Positions 16,167 to 25,900 of a stretch of DNA of 64,000 nucleotides are shown here, piece after piece; positions within the stretch are counted from its first letter, which is position 1; the number at the start of each line of letters is the position of its first letter. The translations under genes and the position numbers were made by a program. The notes beneath the pieces are model-generated. The model had not been told where the DNA came from, ran no database searches, and was given only the letters and a program-made list of their open reading frames with translations. The stretch covers positions 124,001 through 188,000 of the forward strand of contig NZ_JAIOUV010000001.1 in assembly GCF_019931145.1 (NCBI RefSeq), written 5' to 3'. Origin of the DNA: Marinicella meishanensis (lineage in GTDB: Bacteria; Pseudomonadota; Gammaproteobacteria; Xanthomonadales; Marinicellaceae).

Positions 16167-19100
16167 ATGACCCAATTCTCAAGGAATCAACGCAGCCATA
16201 AAAAACCATCAAACCAGAAATCGCCATTGACAGCGGCCATCGCCATGGCCTTGTCAGTACCCATGGTCAGTGAATCGGCCACCTTTCATGTGAACCAACC
16301 ATTTGACGATGGCACAGGCTTGAGTACCGGCACCCTCAGTTGGGCCATAACTCAGGCCAACACCCAGCCCGGTGCCGATGTCATTGAGCTGCAAACCAGC
16401 ATCACCCTGACCGGTGTCATGAAACGCTTGATTGATTCGGATGTGACCTTGACCAGTGATGGCAACACCCGGTCCATCAACGGGGATGACCAATTCAGAC
16501 CCTTGTTCATCAAGTCAGGCCAAGTCACCATCAATCGTTTGAACCTGATAAACGGCCGGGCAGAAGGTGGTGGCGATGGCGGCCGGGGGGCTGGATTGGG
16601 CGGTGCCTTGTTTGTGTACGACGGTCAAGTGGCCTTAGATCATGTCACGATCCAAAATTCGGTGGCCGTCGGCGGCACCAATGCCCCCGGCCTCAGTTAC
16701 AGTGGCGGTGGCATGTTTGGTGACTCAGGGAATGGCGGGGCAGGAGGCTTGTTTGGCAATGCCTCTGACTCCAACGGCGGTTATGGCGGCTATGGTAATT
16801 ACCAAAACATTGACAGCCAATTTGGCCGTGGTGGTGACTATTCTTACAATGGGCCAGGCCAGCCAGGAGGTTTTGGTGGCGGTGGCGGTGGCAGCTATTT
16901 GGGCAATGCCGGCCATGGTGGTTTTGGCGGCGGCGGTGGCAGTGCTTATTATGGCGTTGCCGGTGACGGTGGTTTTGGAGCCGGTGGTGGCTCCGCGTTC
17001 ACCAATGGAACCCCTGGATTTGGCGGTCAAGGCATTTTCGCTGCAGGTCTAGGTGGTGGGATTTTTGTGCGCAGTGGTCAATTGAGTCTGACCAACGTCA
17101 CCTTGGCCAACAACCACGCGCAACAGCAAGGTGGAGGCGCTGATGGCTTGGGTGGTGGTCTGTTTGTGATGCACACATTGAACAACACCAACGGCAACGA
17201 CCAGGGCATGCCGTCCTCAATGCCCGATGTCACGGGTTGTGGGGTGACATTCACTGCCAATTCAGCGGCCACCGACCCAGCAGCTGCCAACAACAACAAC
17301 GATGTTTTTGACTTGGCTGATCGAATCGCACCTGACAATGGCCTGTCCTTGTCCGACCCTTGTTTGTTTCCTGAGCAAGAAATTGTGATCACTGGCAATG
17401 CCGAAATCATTGCCGATGGCGATGCATCACCCGATCAAGGTGACTTCACTTTGCTGGGCAATGCCCAAATCATGGGAGCCCCATTGAGCCGCACCTTCTC
17501 GATCACCAACATCGGCAACCAAACGCTTGACTTGACTGGCACGCCAAGCATTGAATTGCAAAACAACAACGGCCAATTCAGCATCACCGCACAACCGGCT
17601 TCAAGCTCCTTGAGCACCGGTGAATCGACCACCTTTGAAGTCACGTTCAACCCGTTAACCGCGGGTTATGATGCAGCCACTGTGGTGATCCAGAACAATG
17701 ACAGCGATGAGTCTCCATTTGATTTCATGGTGGCAGCACAAGGCTTTTCGGGCATGCCGCCTTTCACGGTTTCAGAACCCGCAGATGATGGCACCGGACT
17801 GACCGAGAACACTTTGAGCTGGGCCATCGCCCAAGCCAATGCTGTCCCTGGACCCAATGCCATTGAATTGAGCACCGATGTCACATTCACCGGGGTGATG
17901 AAAAGGCTGGTTGATTCAGCGATCAGCATCGGGCCTGACAACAGCCGCAGAACCATTTTTGGGAACTTCCGTTACCGACCCCTGTTCATCAAATCAGGTC
18001 AAGTCGAAATCAATGCTGTCACCATCAGCAATGGCCTGGCCCAAGGTGGCAGCAGTCGAGTGGGCGGATACGGTGCTGGGATGGGCGGCGGATTGTTCAT
18101 TTATGATGGCGAAGTGGATTTGATTGACGTTGAAATCAGCCACTCCACAGCCGTTGGTGGCAACAGAGATCGGTGTATGGATCAAGGCCTTTATTGTCGT
18201 GGCGGTGGCGGCTTGTTCGGTCATGGTTTGTATGGAGGCGGCGGCCTGTTTGGCTCGTCCGCTGCTGGTTTTTTGGGCGGTTATGGAGGTTATGGCCTGT
18301 ACCAAAGCCCTGATCCCATGTTTGGTGAAGGCGGCCAAGCAGCCAACAACTCAGCGGGACAAAACGGTGGGTTCGGTGCCGGTGGCGGCAACGGCGACTA
18401 CAACGCAGGTGGCCACGGCGGTTTCGGGGGCGGTGGCGGCTTCACCTATGATTACAACTGTGCCTCTTATGGTGGCACCTATTGCACCTATTACGCAGGA
18501 GATGGCGGCTTTGGCGGCGGCGGTGGTAAGGCCACCAGTTATGCATCACGCCATGGAACTGCTGGCTTTGGGGGTAACCAACAACTGGCCGCTGGTTTGG
18601 GCGGGGGGCTGTTCATTCGCTCAGGAACCGTCAACTTGCTGGGGGTGACTTTCAGCAACAACGAAGCATTGGACTCCAACAGACCAGGTGTGGCTTCAGA
18701 TGGACTGGGTGGCGCCTTATTTGTGTTGCACACCACCAACAACACCAATGGCAACCAACAAGGCATGCCATCGACTTTATCAACGATCACAGCCTGTGGC
18801 ATTGAGTTTACGGGCAATCAGGCGGCCTCGGACCCTGGAGCCAACAACAACAATGATGACCTGTTCGACCTGGCCAATGTCATCAGCCCCCTCAATGGGG
18901 TTTCGATCAGCGATTTCTGCCCCGGTACCGAGCCAGACATTGAGATCTCCGGCAATGGCATGGTGATTCTGGATGGTGATGTCACACCCAATCCCGATGA
19001 TTTCACCGCCATGGGATCGGCGCAAATCTTGGGTCAGACCATCACCCGCACTTTTGCCATCACCAACACCGGACTGAGCGATTTGAGTTTAACCGGTGTG

Positions 19101-20054
19101 CCAATGGTGGAATTGCAAAACAACACAGGTCAATTCAGCATCACATCGCAACCCCATACCACCGTGATCGAACAAGCCCAAGTGGTGACTTTCACCGTGG
19201 GTTTCAGCCCAAGCAGTTTGGGTGTGGATTCAGCCACGGTGGTGATTCAAAGCGACGATCCGGATGAGTCTCCTTATGAGTTTGTGGTTGCCGCAGAGGG
19301 CATCCCCCAAGCCCCGGTACTGCAAGTTCTGGGTGATGGTGTGGTCATTGAATCCGGTGACCAAAGCCCTTCATCCACCGACAACACCGACTTTGGATTC
19401 ATTGCGGTGAATGGTGGCAGCAAAATCAACCAAACATTTGAACTGAAAAACATCGGCCTGGCACCGTTGAATTTGTCCAACGTTCAATTGTCTCAAACGA
19501 ACAATGATTTCACCTTGTTGCAAAACATCTCTGCCACCACATTGGGGGCCGGCGAATCCACTTTTGTCAAGGTGTCGTTTGAACCCAGTATGGCTGGCAC
19601 CAGCCCACCCACGACTTTCAATGTGTATGACGACGGCATGAATTTTTTGCATGATCATGCGATTGCTGGCTACGGTCAACCCACCATCACCATCAATGCC
19701 CTCAACCCGGTTTGGCAGGAAGGTGAGGACGTTGTTTTTGAATTGACTTTGGATGTGCCTGCCAATGATGTGTTGGACTTCAATTGGTCGGTGAACGGCG
19801 AGGTGAATGGCCAAGACTTCACCAGTGGCTCATTGCCTATGGGCTCAGGGCAAATTGGCGGCCCTTCAATCACCGCGTCCATCTCATTCACATCGCTGCC
19901 AGACGGCATCACTGAGGGGCCCGAACAGTTCACGGTCACGGTCGATACGAGTGATCCGCGCTTGGCTTTGGGGTGGCCAAGTGAGGCCGACGGGGTGATT
20001 GATGACGATCTGATCTTTGCCGATGATTTTGACCCTGACAATCAGGATCTATAG
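16167..20054 (+). CDS. giant secreted Gly-rich beta-helix protein with choice-of-anchor D domains
   Basis: A 1295-residue exported protein with a long signal sequence (TAAIAMALSVPMVSES). Two homologous modules start near residues 37 and 529: an opening 'DDGTGL..TLSWAI.QAN' unit, a VMKRLIDS segment, a PMP-like beta-helix part (RPLFIKSGQV), and a flexible region packed with GGFGGGGG repeats. Each module is followed by a choice-of-anchor D (ASPM/Hydin-like Ig) domain near 405-520 and 925-1040. A third such domain (about 1050-1170) and a Calx-beta-like domain (1175-1285) follow. The protein ends DDLIFADDFDPDNQDL, a tail shared with three other secreted proteins here. AAGGAG precedes the ATG. It is likely a surface or matrix protein, but the ligand is unknown. 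Confidence 0.85.
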   Translation: MTQFSRNQRSHKKPSNQKSPLTAAIAMALSVPMVSESATFHVNQPFDDGTGLSTGTLSWAITQANTQPGADVIELQTSITLTGVMKRLIDSDVTLTSDGNTRSINGDDQFRPLFIKSGQVTINRLNLINGRAEGGGDGGRGAGLGGALFVYDGQVALDHVTIQNSVAVGGTNAPGLSYSGGGMFGDSGNGGAGGLFGNASDSNGGYGGYGNYQNIDSQFGRGGDYSYNGPGQPGGFGGGGGGSYLGNAGHGGFGGGGGSAYYGVAGDGGFGAGGGSAFTNGTPGFGGQGIFAAGLGGGIFVRSGQLSLTNVTLANNHAQQQGGGADGLGGGLFVMHTLNNTNGNDQGMPSSMPDVTGCGVTFTANSAATDPAAANNNNDVFDLADRIAPDNGLSLSDPCLFPEQEIVITGNAEIIADGDASPDQGDFTLLGNAQIMGAPLSRTFSITNIGNQTLDLTGTPSIELQNNNGQFSITAQPASSSLSTGESTTFEVTFNPLTAGYDAATVVIQNNDSDESPFDFMVAAQGFSGMPPFTVSEPADDGTGLTENTLSWAIAQANAVPGPNAIELSTDVTFTGVMKRLVDSAISIGPDNSRRTIFGNFRYRPLFIKSGQVEINAVTISNGLAQGGSSRVGGYGAGMGGGLFIYDGEVDLIDVEISHSTAVGGNRDRCMDQGLYCRGGGGLFGHGLYGGGGLFGSSAAGFLGGYGGYGLYQSPDPMFGEGGQAANNSAGQNGGFGAGGGNGDYNAGGHGGFGGGGGFTYDYNCASYGGTYCTYYAGDGGFGGGGGKATSYASRHGTAGFGGNQQLAAGLGGGLFIRSGTVNLLGVTFSNNEALDSNRPGVASDGLGGALFVLHTTNNTNGNQQGMPSTLSTITACGIEFTGNQAASDPGANNNNDDLFDLANVISPLNGVSISDFCPGTEPDIEISGNGMVILDGDVTPNPDDFTAMGSAQILGQTITRTFAITNTGLSDLSLTGVPMVELQNNTGQFSITSQPHTTVIEQAQVVTFTVGFSPSSLGVDSATVVIQSDDPDESPYEFVVAAEGIPQAPVLQVLGDGVVIESGDQSPSSTDNTDFGFIAVNGGSKINQTFELKNIGLAPLNLSNVQLSQTNNDFTLLQNISATTLGAGESTFVKVSFEPSMAGTSPPTTFNVYDDGMNFLHDHAIAGYGQPTITINALNPVWQEGEDVVFELTLDVPANDVLDFNWSVNGEVNGQDFTSGSLPMGSGQIGGPSITASISFTSLPDGITEGPEQFTVTVDTSDPRLALGWPSEADGVIDDDLIFADDFDPDNQDL

Positions 20055-20275
20055 GCCTGTGCCGCGACTTGAACTGGGGTTTGAAACCGTTCTTTGATGG
20101 AACATTGGGCCAGTTCATTGGCCAGATAGAGCTGGCTGATTGACCAGACCAAGATTGCGAATCGCAGGTGCTTGGCACCCGCAATGGTTGATGGCTGTTC
20201 TGGCGCTTGTGATTTCAGGGCAAAACTGCTTAAATGATGCTGAACTGGGATCATAACCAACCAAGGACTTGTCTC

Positions 20276-21502
20276 ATGCAAAGAACCACATTGAACCGCA
20301 CTTTGGCCAAACATTCATTGGTTGCTGCCATCACCCTGACTTTGACTACCAACCTGTGTCATGCAGCAACTTATCCGGTCACTTCAAGCAATGATGATGG
20401 CACCGGACTCGACCCCAACACCTTGAGTTGGGCCATCCTGCAAGCCAACACCAACCCAGGTCCCGATGCCATTGAATTACAAACTGATGTCACCCTGAGT
20501 GGGGTGATGAAACGCCTGATTGATTCGGATGTGACCATCCACAGTGATGCCACCCGCCGTGCGATTGATGGCTATGAAATGTACCGGCCCTTGTTCATCA
20601 AATCAGGCCAAGTCACCATCCAAGGAATCGATGTCATCAACGGATGGGCTGAGGGTGGCACATCCCGGGCTGGTGGCAGGGGAGCTGGCTTTGGAGGTGC
20701 CCTGTTCATTCATGATGGTCAAGTGACCATGCAAGACGTTTCAATTGAAAACTCTGTGTCCGTTGGCGGCTTTTTTGGTGGCAGTGGATATGGCGGTGGT
20801 GGCCTGTTTGGAGATGGCCATTATGGTGGAGGCGGGGGTTTATTGGGGCACGCCACATTTGTCACCACCGGCTATGGAGGGTATGGCAATTACCAACTGG
20901 ATGACACCACATTTGGCCTGGGTGGTGAATACTCGGCCAAGGGAACTGCTGGCCACGGTGGCTTTGGTGCAGGCGGTGGTGGCAGCTATGATGGCACATC
21001 TGGCGATGGTGGCTTTGGAGGGGGTGCCGGGTACAGCTACTATGGCCCCAATGGGGATGGCGGATTCGGCGGCGGTGGCACATTGAATGGCGGAGTGCCT
21101 GGATTTGGTGCCATTCGCCGTTATGCCGCTGGTTTTGGTGGTGGCTTGTTCATTCGCAGCGGCAGCCTGACTCTGAACAACGTGACTTTTGTGGATAACC
21201 ATGCAAGGCAACAATCCAAAGGCAATTTCAGTTCTGAAGGATATGGGGGAGGCTTGTTTGTGTTGCACACCACCACCAACTCCAATGGGAATCACCAAGG
21301 CATGCCAACCACCTTGCCCACTGTCAATGGCTGCGGTGTGACTTTCACTGGAAACCTGGCCGATTCAGACCCCGGCACCAATAACAACAACGATGATGTG
21401 TTTGATGAGGCCAATCGAATCACCCCCGATGACGGTTTGTCCATCACCAACCCCTGTGGACCACCTGATGATCTGATCTTTGCCGATGGATTCGATCCCT
21501 AA
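20276..21502 (+). CDS. secreted Gly-rich beta-helix protein, paralogue of the upstream gene
   Basis: A 408-residue protein with signal peptide (LVAAITLTLTTNLCHA) and one copy of the module found twice in the upstream gene: NDDGTGLDPNTLSWAI, GVMKRLIDSDVTI, RPLFIKSGQVTI and a GGGGLFGDGHYGGGG-type region. It lacks the anchor D domains and ends PPDDLIFADGFDP, the shared tail. ATG at 20276 with AAGGA nine bases upstream is preferred to an in-frame upstream ATG at 20234. Close similarity indicates a tandem duplication, with domain gain or loss. Confidence 0.85.
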   Translation: MQRTTLNRTLAKHSLVAAITLTLTTNLCHAATYPVTSSNDDGTGLDPNTLSWAILQANTNPGPDAIELQTDVTLSGVMKRLIDSDVTIHSDATRRAIDGYEMYRPLFIKSGQVTIQGIDVINGWAEGGTSRAGGRGAGFGGALFIHDGQVTMQDVSIENSVSVGGFFGGSGYGGGGLFGDGHYGGGGGLLGHATFVTTGYGGYGNYQLDDTTFGLGGEYSAKGTAGHGGFGAGGGGSYDGTSGDGGFGGGAGYSYYGPNGDGGFGGGGTLNGGVPGFGAIRRYAAGFGGGLFIRSGSLTLNNVTFVDNHARQQSKGNFSSEGYGGGLFVLHTTTNSNGNHQGMPTTLPTVNGCGVTFTGNLADSDPGTNNNNDDVFDEANRITPDDGLSITNPCGPPDDLIFADGFDP

Positions 21503-21559
21503 GCAGCGGAGCACGCCATTGCCGTTGAATTTTTGCTGAACCCTTTGGTCAAAACCACC

Positions 21560-22138
21560 ATGCGAATCATTATCTTGTTGTTTTTTTCCTCAACCCTTTG
21601 GGCCAACCCCTTGGTCGAGGCTGCCAAAGAACGGCTGCAACACCGGGTCATTTATGACGGGGCTTACCGCAGCATCGATTACCCCAATGGCGATGTGGAT
21701 CCCGGTCGCGGGGTGTGTACCGATGTCATCATCCGCGCTTACCGTGCCCTGGGCACCGATCTGCAACAATTGGTGCATGAAGACATGGCGGCGAATTTCG
21801 CGCTATACCCCAAGAACTGGGGCTTGAGCCGCCCAGACACCAACATCGATCACCGGCGGGTGCCCAACCTGGAAACCTTCTTTCAGCGCCATGGCACGGT
21901 GCTGCCAATCACCCAAGACCCCAATGATTACCAGCCAGGGGATTTGGTGACCTGGCGCTTGAATCACAATGGCCTGCCACACATTGGCATCGTCAGCGAC
22001 ATCAAAGCCGACTCAGGTCGCTTTAAAATCGTGCACAACATCGGCTGGGGGCCCAAATTGGATGACATGCTGTTTGACCATAAAATTGTTGGCCACTTCC
22101 GTTATCACGGCAGTACCATCGACGTTGAAATCCCTTAA
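21560..22138 (+). CDS. DUF1287 domain-containing secreted protein
   Basis: A 192-residue protein with signal peptide MRIIILLFFSSTLWA and a DUF1287 domain, a member of the NlpC/P60-like cysteine amidase superfamily. The putative nucleophile is in GRGVCTDVIIRAY (near residue 50), the histidine in PHIGIVSD, with IVHNIGWGP near the end. Family members may cleave amide bonds in the cell wall or be enzymatically inactive. It is located between secreted-protein genes. A TTG 27 bases upstream is an alternative start. Confidence 0.85.
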   Translation: MRIIILLFFSSTLWANPLVEAAKERLQHRVIYDGAYRSIDYPNGDVDPGRGVCTDVIIRAYRALGTDLQQLVHEDMAANFALYPKNWGLSRPDTNIDHRRVPNLETFFQRHGTVLPITQDPNDYQPGDLVTWRLNHNGLPHIGIVSDIKADSGRFKIVHNIGWGPKLDDMLFDHKIVGHFRYHGSTIDVEIP

Positions 22139-22304
22139 TGTCCTTATTTTTTAAATCTGAGTCCTTTTTTTGTTCACATGGACCTCAGCACTGCATTAAC
22201 ATAGGCAACTGTCAGTCACGAATAAACACAAATTGACGCCAACTGTTCATGGATTCAGTGGCGGCTTGGATGACTGAAGTGACAACCTAACAAGGAGAAA
22301 AATC

Positions 22305-22589
22305 ATGAAAACATTGATCTTAACCAGTGGCTTGCTGTTGTGTACCACAGTTTCATTGGGTTTCCCAATCAGAGATGGAGAACAAGACTTGCGGCCGGAT
22401 GGCAGATGCCTACACAATGGCGTTGAATACACCATGATCCAGCCACCCGCCATCGTGACCAACTGCCCTGAGCCGCCCAATTCGGGTCAACCCTTGCACA
22501 AGCAAGGCCAATCAGGACAATTGGCCCCCACCCACACCGCCGAAGACTGCGTGGTAATTGTCCAACCAGTACCGCCAGACAACGATTGA
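22305..22589 (+). CDS. small secreted Cys-containing protein
   Basis: A 94-residue protein with a signal peptide (MKTLILTSGLLLCTTVSLG) and a short mature part with three cysteines (GRCLHNGV, VTNCPEPP, AEDCVVIV), rich in Pro, Gln and Asn. AAGGAGAAAAATC precedes the ATG, almost identical to the site of the small secreted protein at 27069-27305. I do not recognise the family. It is followed by a weak terminator and the hybrid regulator gene. Confidence 0.6.
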   Translation: MKTLILTSGLLLCTTVSLGFPIRDGEQDLRPDGRCLHNGVEYTMIQPPAIVTNCPEPPNSGQPLHKQGQSGQLAPTHTAEDCVVIVQPVPPDND

Positions 22590-22959
22590 TCGCGGCCTAA
22601 AACCAAAATGAGCCAATGACGCAGCCACCCCTTAACGGCGTGGCTGCTCATCACTCGATTTCAGCTGAGGAAATGCCTCAATTGATCCTCATATCATGAT
22701 CAAGGATGAGCATCCTTGGTGATGTCCGATTCCGAGCCAAATTTTCTCTACTGCCCGCACGCTGCTGTTCTGTGGTGACCAATTGTGGTATATTCCATTT
22801 GATTCACCATCCAGCTCGAAGGATTGTTTGGTGAATTGATCCACCTAAATCTAATGATATGGAGAAAACCATTAAATGACTCATCGCCATGCTTTTGTTT
22901 TGGTTTGCTTGCAAAACAAAACATCCGGCAAGTCATCCCTATTTGGTTAAGCAAGTGAA
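22590..22959. other. 370-bp intergenic region upstream of the hybrid regulator
   Basis: It contains an 8-bp stem GCAGCCAC/GTGGCTGC (22621-22647, a weak terminator) and an AT-rich part with TATATT near 22788 that could be a -10 box. A 24-codon ATG frame at 22875 is out of frame with the regulator and shows no coding character. No full gene is seen. Confidence 0.4.
22621..22647 (+). terminator. possible terminator hairpin
   Basis: GCAGCCAC and GTGGCTGC, eight paired bases with an 11-base loop, 32 bases after the small secreted protein gene. The T-tract is poor, so it may be rho-dependent. Confidence 0.4.
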
Positions 22960-25900
22960 TTGATTCAGCTTTTATCACCCCGACTTGTCCATCGATCAAA
23001 CCCACAACGAGTGCTGCTCTTGTTGTTCGGTTTGCTTTCAGTTTGCGCGGCCAAATCCAGTACACGCTTTCATCACTTAACCACCGACTTGGCAGAAAAC
23101 AACATACAGGTGGTGCGCACCATCGCCCAAGATCAAACCGGTATGATTTGGCTGGGTTCGGCTTTTGACGGTTTGTATTACTACGATGGTCACCTGGCCA
23201 GAAAACAGCCTTTAGATCCTGACAAACCTAATTTGGGTGTTTTAAAAATGCGCTCAGATTGGGATCAAAATTTGTGGTTCATCACCGACAGTGAGCACGT
23301 CTACCAACAGCACTCTGGACAATTCATACCCCGTTTCAACAGCCAAGAAGTGGTGGGAGAGACTCGCTGGACAGACATCGGTTTCAAAGACCATGACCAG
23401 TTGATACTGCTCAGCGAACACGCCTTGGTATGGGTGGATTTGAAGGAACAACGCATCCTTAAAACAGCCCACACCAAAGAACATGGTGCGCTGCGCTGGA
23501 TCAAGTCCATCAATCATCAATGGTTCGTGGGCAGCAGTGCGGGATTGTTTATTTTAGAAGAACCAACTGCCATGCTCAAAAGCGTCTTACCAGACACTTG
23601 GCAAGGCCCTGTCAATGACTTGCTGTTACTCAATACTGGGCAACTTATGCTGGCAGCAGATAACGGCACTTGGATGCTGCATGACAGGCAAAAAAATTCA
23701 AGCTCAATAAGCGCCGTACTTACTCACAAATCACTGACCCTGGTGGCTGACCAAATAGGCATGGCTTACATCGGCACATTGCATCAGGGATTGTTTCGAT
23801 TAGACCCACAAACCAAACACTTGACCCAGTTCAAACATGACCCTCATAACAGGAACGCCATCAGTGATCCGCATGTGCTCAGCTCGTTTATTGATCAACA
23901 CAACAACCTCTGGTTAGGCACCTTCAATAATGGGGTGAGTCACAGCCACCTTCCAGCGCAAAAATTTGGTCTGATGGATCGATTTTCCAAGCCATTAAAT
24001 TGCGCCCTAAGTGATGTGGTGATGGGCATACATGCCGACCAGTCAGCACTCTGGCTGGGCACTGAACGAGGCATCATCAAAAGCAATTGGCAAACCGGTG
24101 ACTGCACATTGATCAACCATCAACCGGATGATCCGGACACATTGGTCTTTGATTTTGTTTATGGCATCACACCGATGGATGCCAGAAATTGGTGGGTGCT
24201 GACCGCCAAAGGGGTTAATTTGCTGGACAGCCAAACCCTCAAAATCAATCGCTTGCCAGGTGCTTTACCGCCCATAAACACCTATTTTGCTGCCCCATAC
24301 TCCACTTCCAAAACCTTGTTTGGTACCCGTGATGGGTTGTATCTATTTGATCAAGTACAAGCAACTTCTCATCGCATAAAACTGGGCAAAGCATGGTTAG
24401 ACGGGGTTAAGTTTTACAACCACACGCGTTACCAAAACGAGTGGATTTTTAACACCTCAAATGGCCTATATGTCATGGATCAGCCGACCACATTAAAGCC
24501 ATTGAAGGTGATCAATGATCAACTACCGAATCTGGATGTCACTTCAGTATTAACCCATCTGGACGGTCTTTTTGTGGCGGTCAACAACCATGGTCTGATG
24601 CACTTCAGCAGGCAAGGTGAACTGCTGCAGCACCACAAGTTCACTGACGATCAAAATGACATGGTGACCATATACAGTCAAGAAGTCAAAGGCGATGAAA
24701 TGTGGTTGGGCACCAGTCGTGGGCTGATTCAGCTTAATCCAAAGAACCACAGCCATGTTCTGTTTCAAGAGCCAGATGGCCTGCAAAGTAACTTTTTCTT
24801 GCTGTCTTCATCACACCGACACCTCGATGGTTCACTGATATTTGGTGGTCGCAAAGGCTTGAACCATTTTGTTCCAGAGCAAGTCATGACAAAGCAACAA
24901 CCCCTGCCAGTTGCCCTGACTGCTTTCAAGCTTTTCTCATCGACTGTTCAGCCCGGTAACCAGGTTCACAACTTCACCCTCAACCAGCCAATCAATGAAT
25001 TGCAGGTATTGAATTTGGGGCACCAGGAGTCGGTTTTTGGATTTGAATTCAATGCGTTTGATTACAACCAGTCCAAAAAAATTACTTACGCCCACAGGCT
25101 GGTGGGGTTCGATCCAAAATGGTATGAGGCCGATGCCTACAACAGACAGGTCAGCTACACCAACATCGATCCCGGGGAATATTGGTTTGAAGTCAAAAGC
25201 CAACTGCCCAACCAAGCCACTTTTGGACCGGTGAAATCAATCAAACTCAAGATTCACCCTGCACCCTGGCTGACTTGGTGGGCCAAAACAACTTACGTGG
25301 TGTTGTTCTTTTCTGTTTTGGGATGGTTGGTCCACCGCAAAATCAGCGCCAATGCCAAACTGGCCCAATTACTGCAAACAGAAGTTGATGAAAAAACTCG
25401 AGAATTAAACACTCAAAAAGTGATGGTGGAATCCCTGTTGGCCAAAAAAAACGAATTGTTCTCTCACATTTCTCATGAATTCAGAACGCCATTAACGCTG
25501 ATCCTCGGCCCCATCAATGAATTGATCAACAAATCCGCCAGCCGATCTTCTCTCAGCAGCTTAAAGCTCATCAACAAAAATGCCAACCGATTGCTTTCAT
25601 TGGTTGAACAGCTATTGCAGATTGCCAAAGTTTCTTCCTTCGACAAGGTTCAGTTCCACCAACAAAAAACAGCCGAAGCGGTCATGTCGATCATCGAATC
25701 ATTTCAACATGTGGCTGAAAATAAACACATCTCGTTGATTTTAGAAAATAATGAAGATGCTTTGATTACAGTGACTGATCAATGTCTGGATGCGATATTA
25801 GGCAATTTGGTTTCCAACGCCATCAAATACTCACCTACCCACAGCACCATTAAAGTATCTGCCCTCATTGAAAACAATCAATTCTTACTGCGGGTTAAAG

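Noticed and set aside
16725-17052. Long Ala/Val-rich frames inside the glycine-rich parts of the beta-helix gene
   Set aside because: Produced by reading GGT/GGC repeats in other frames; no start signals.
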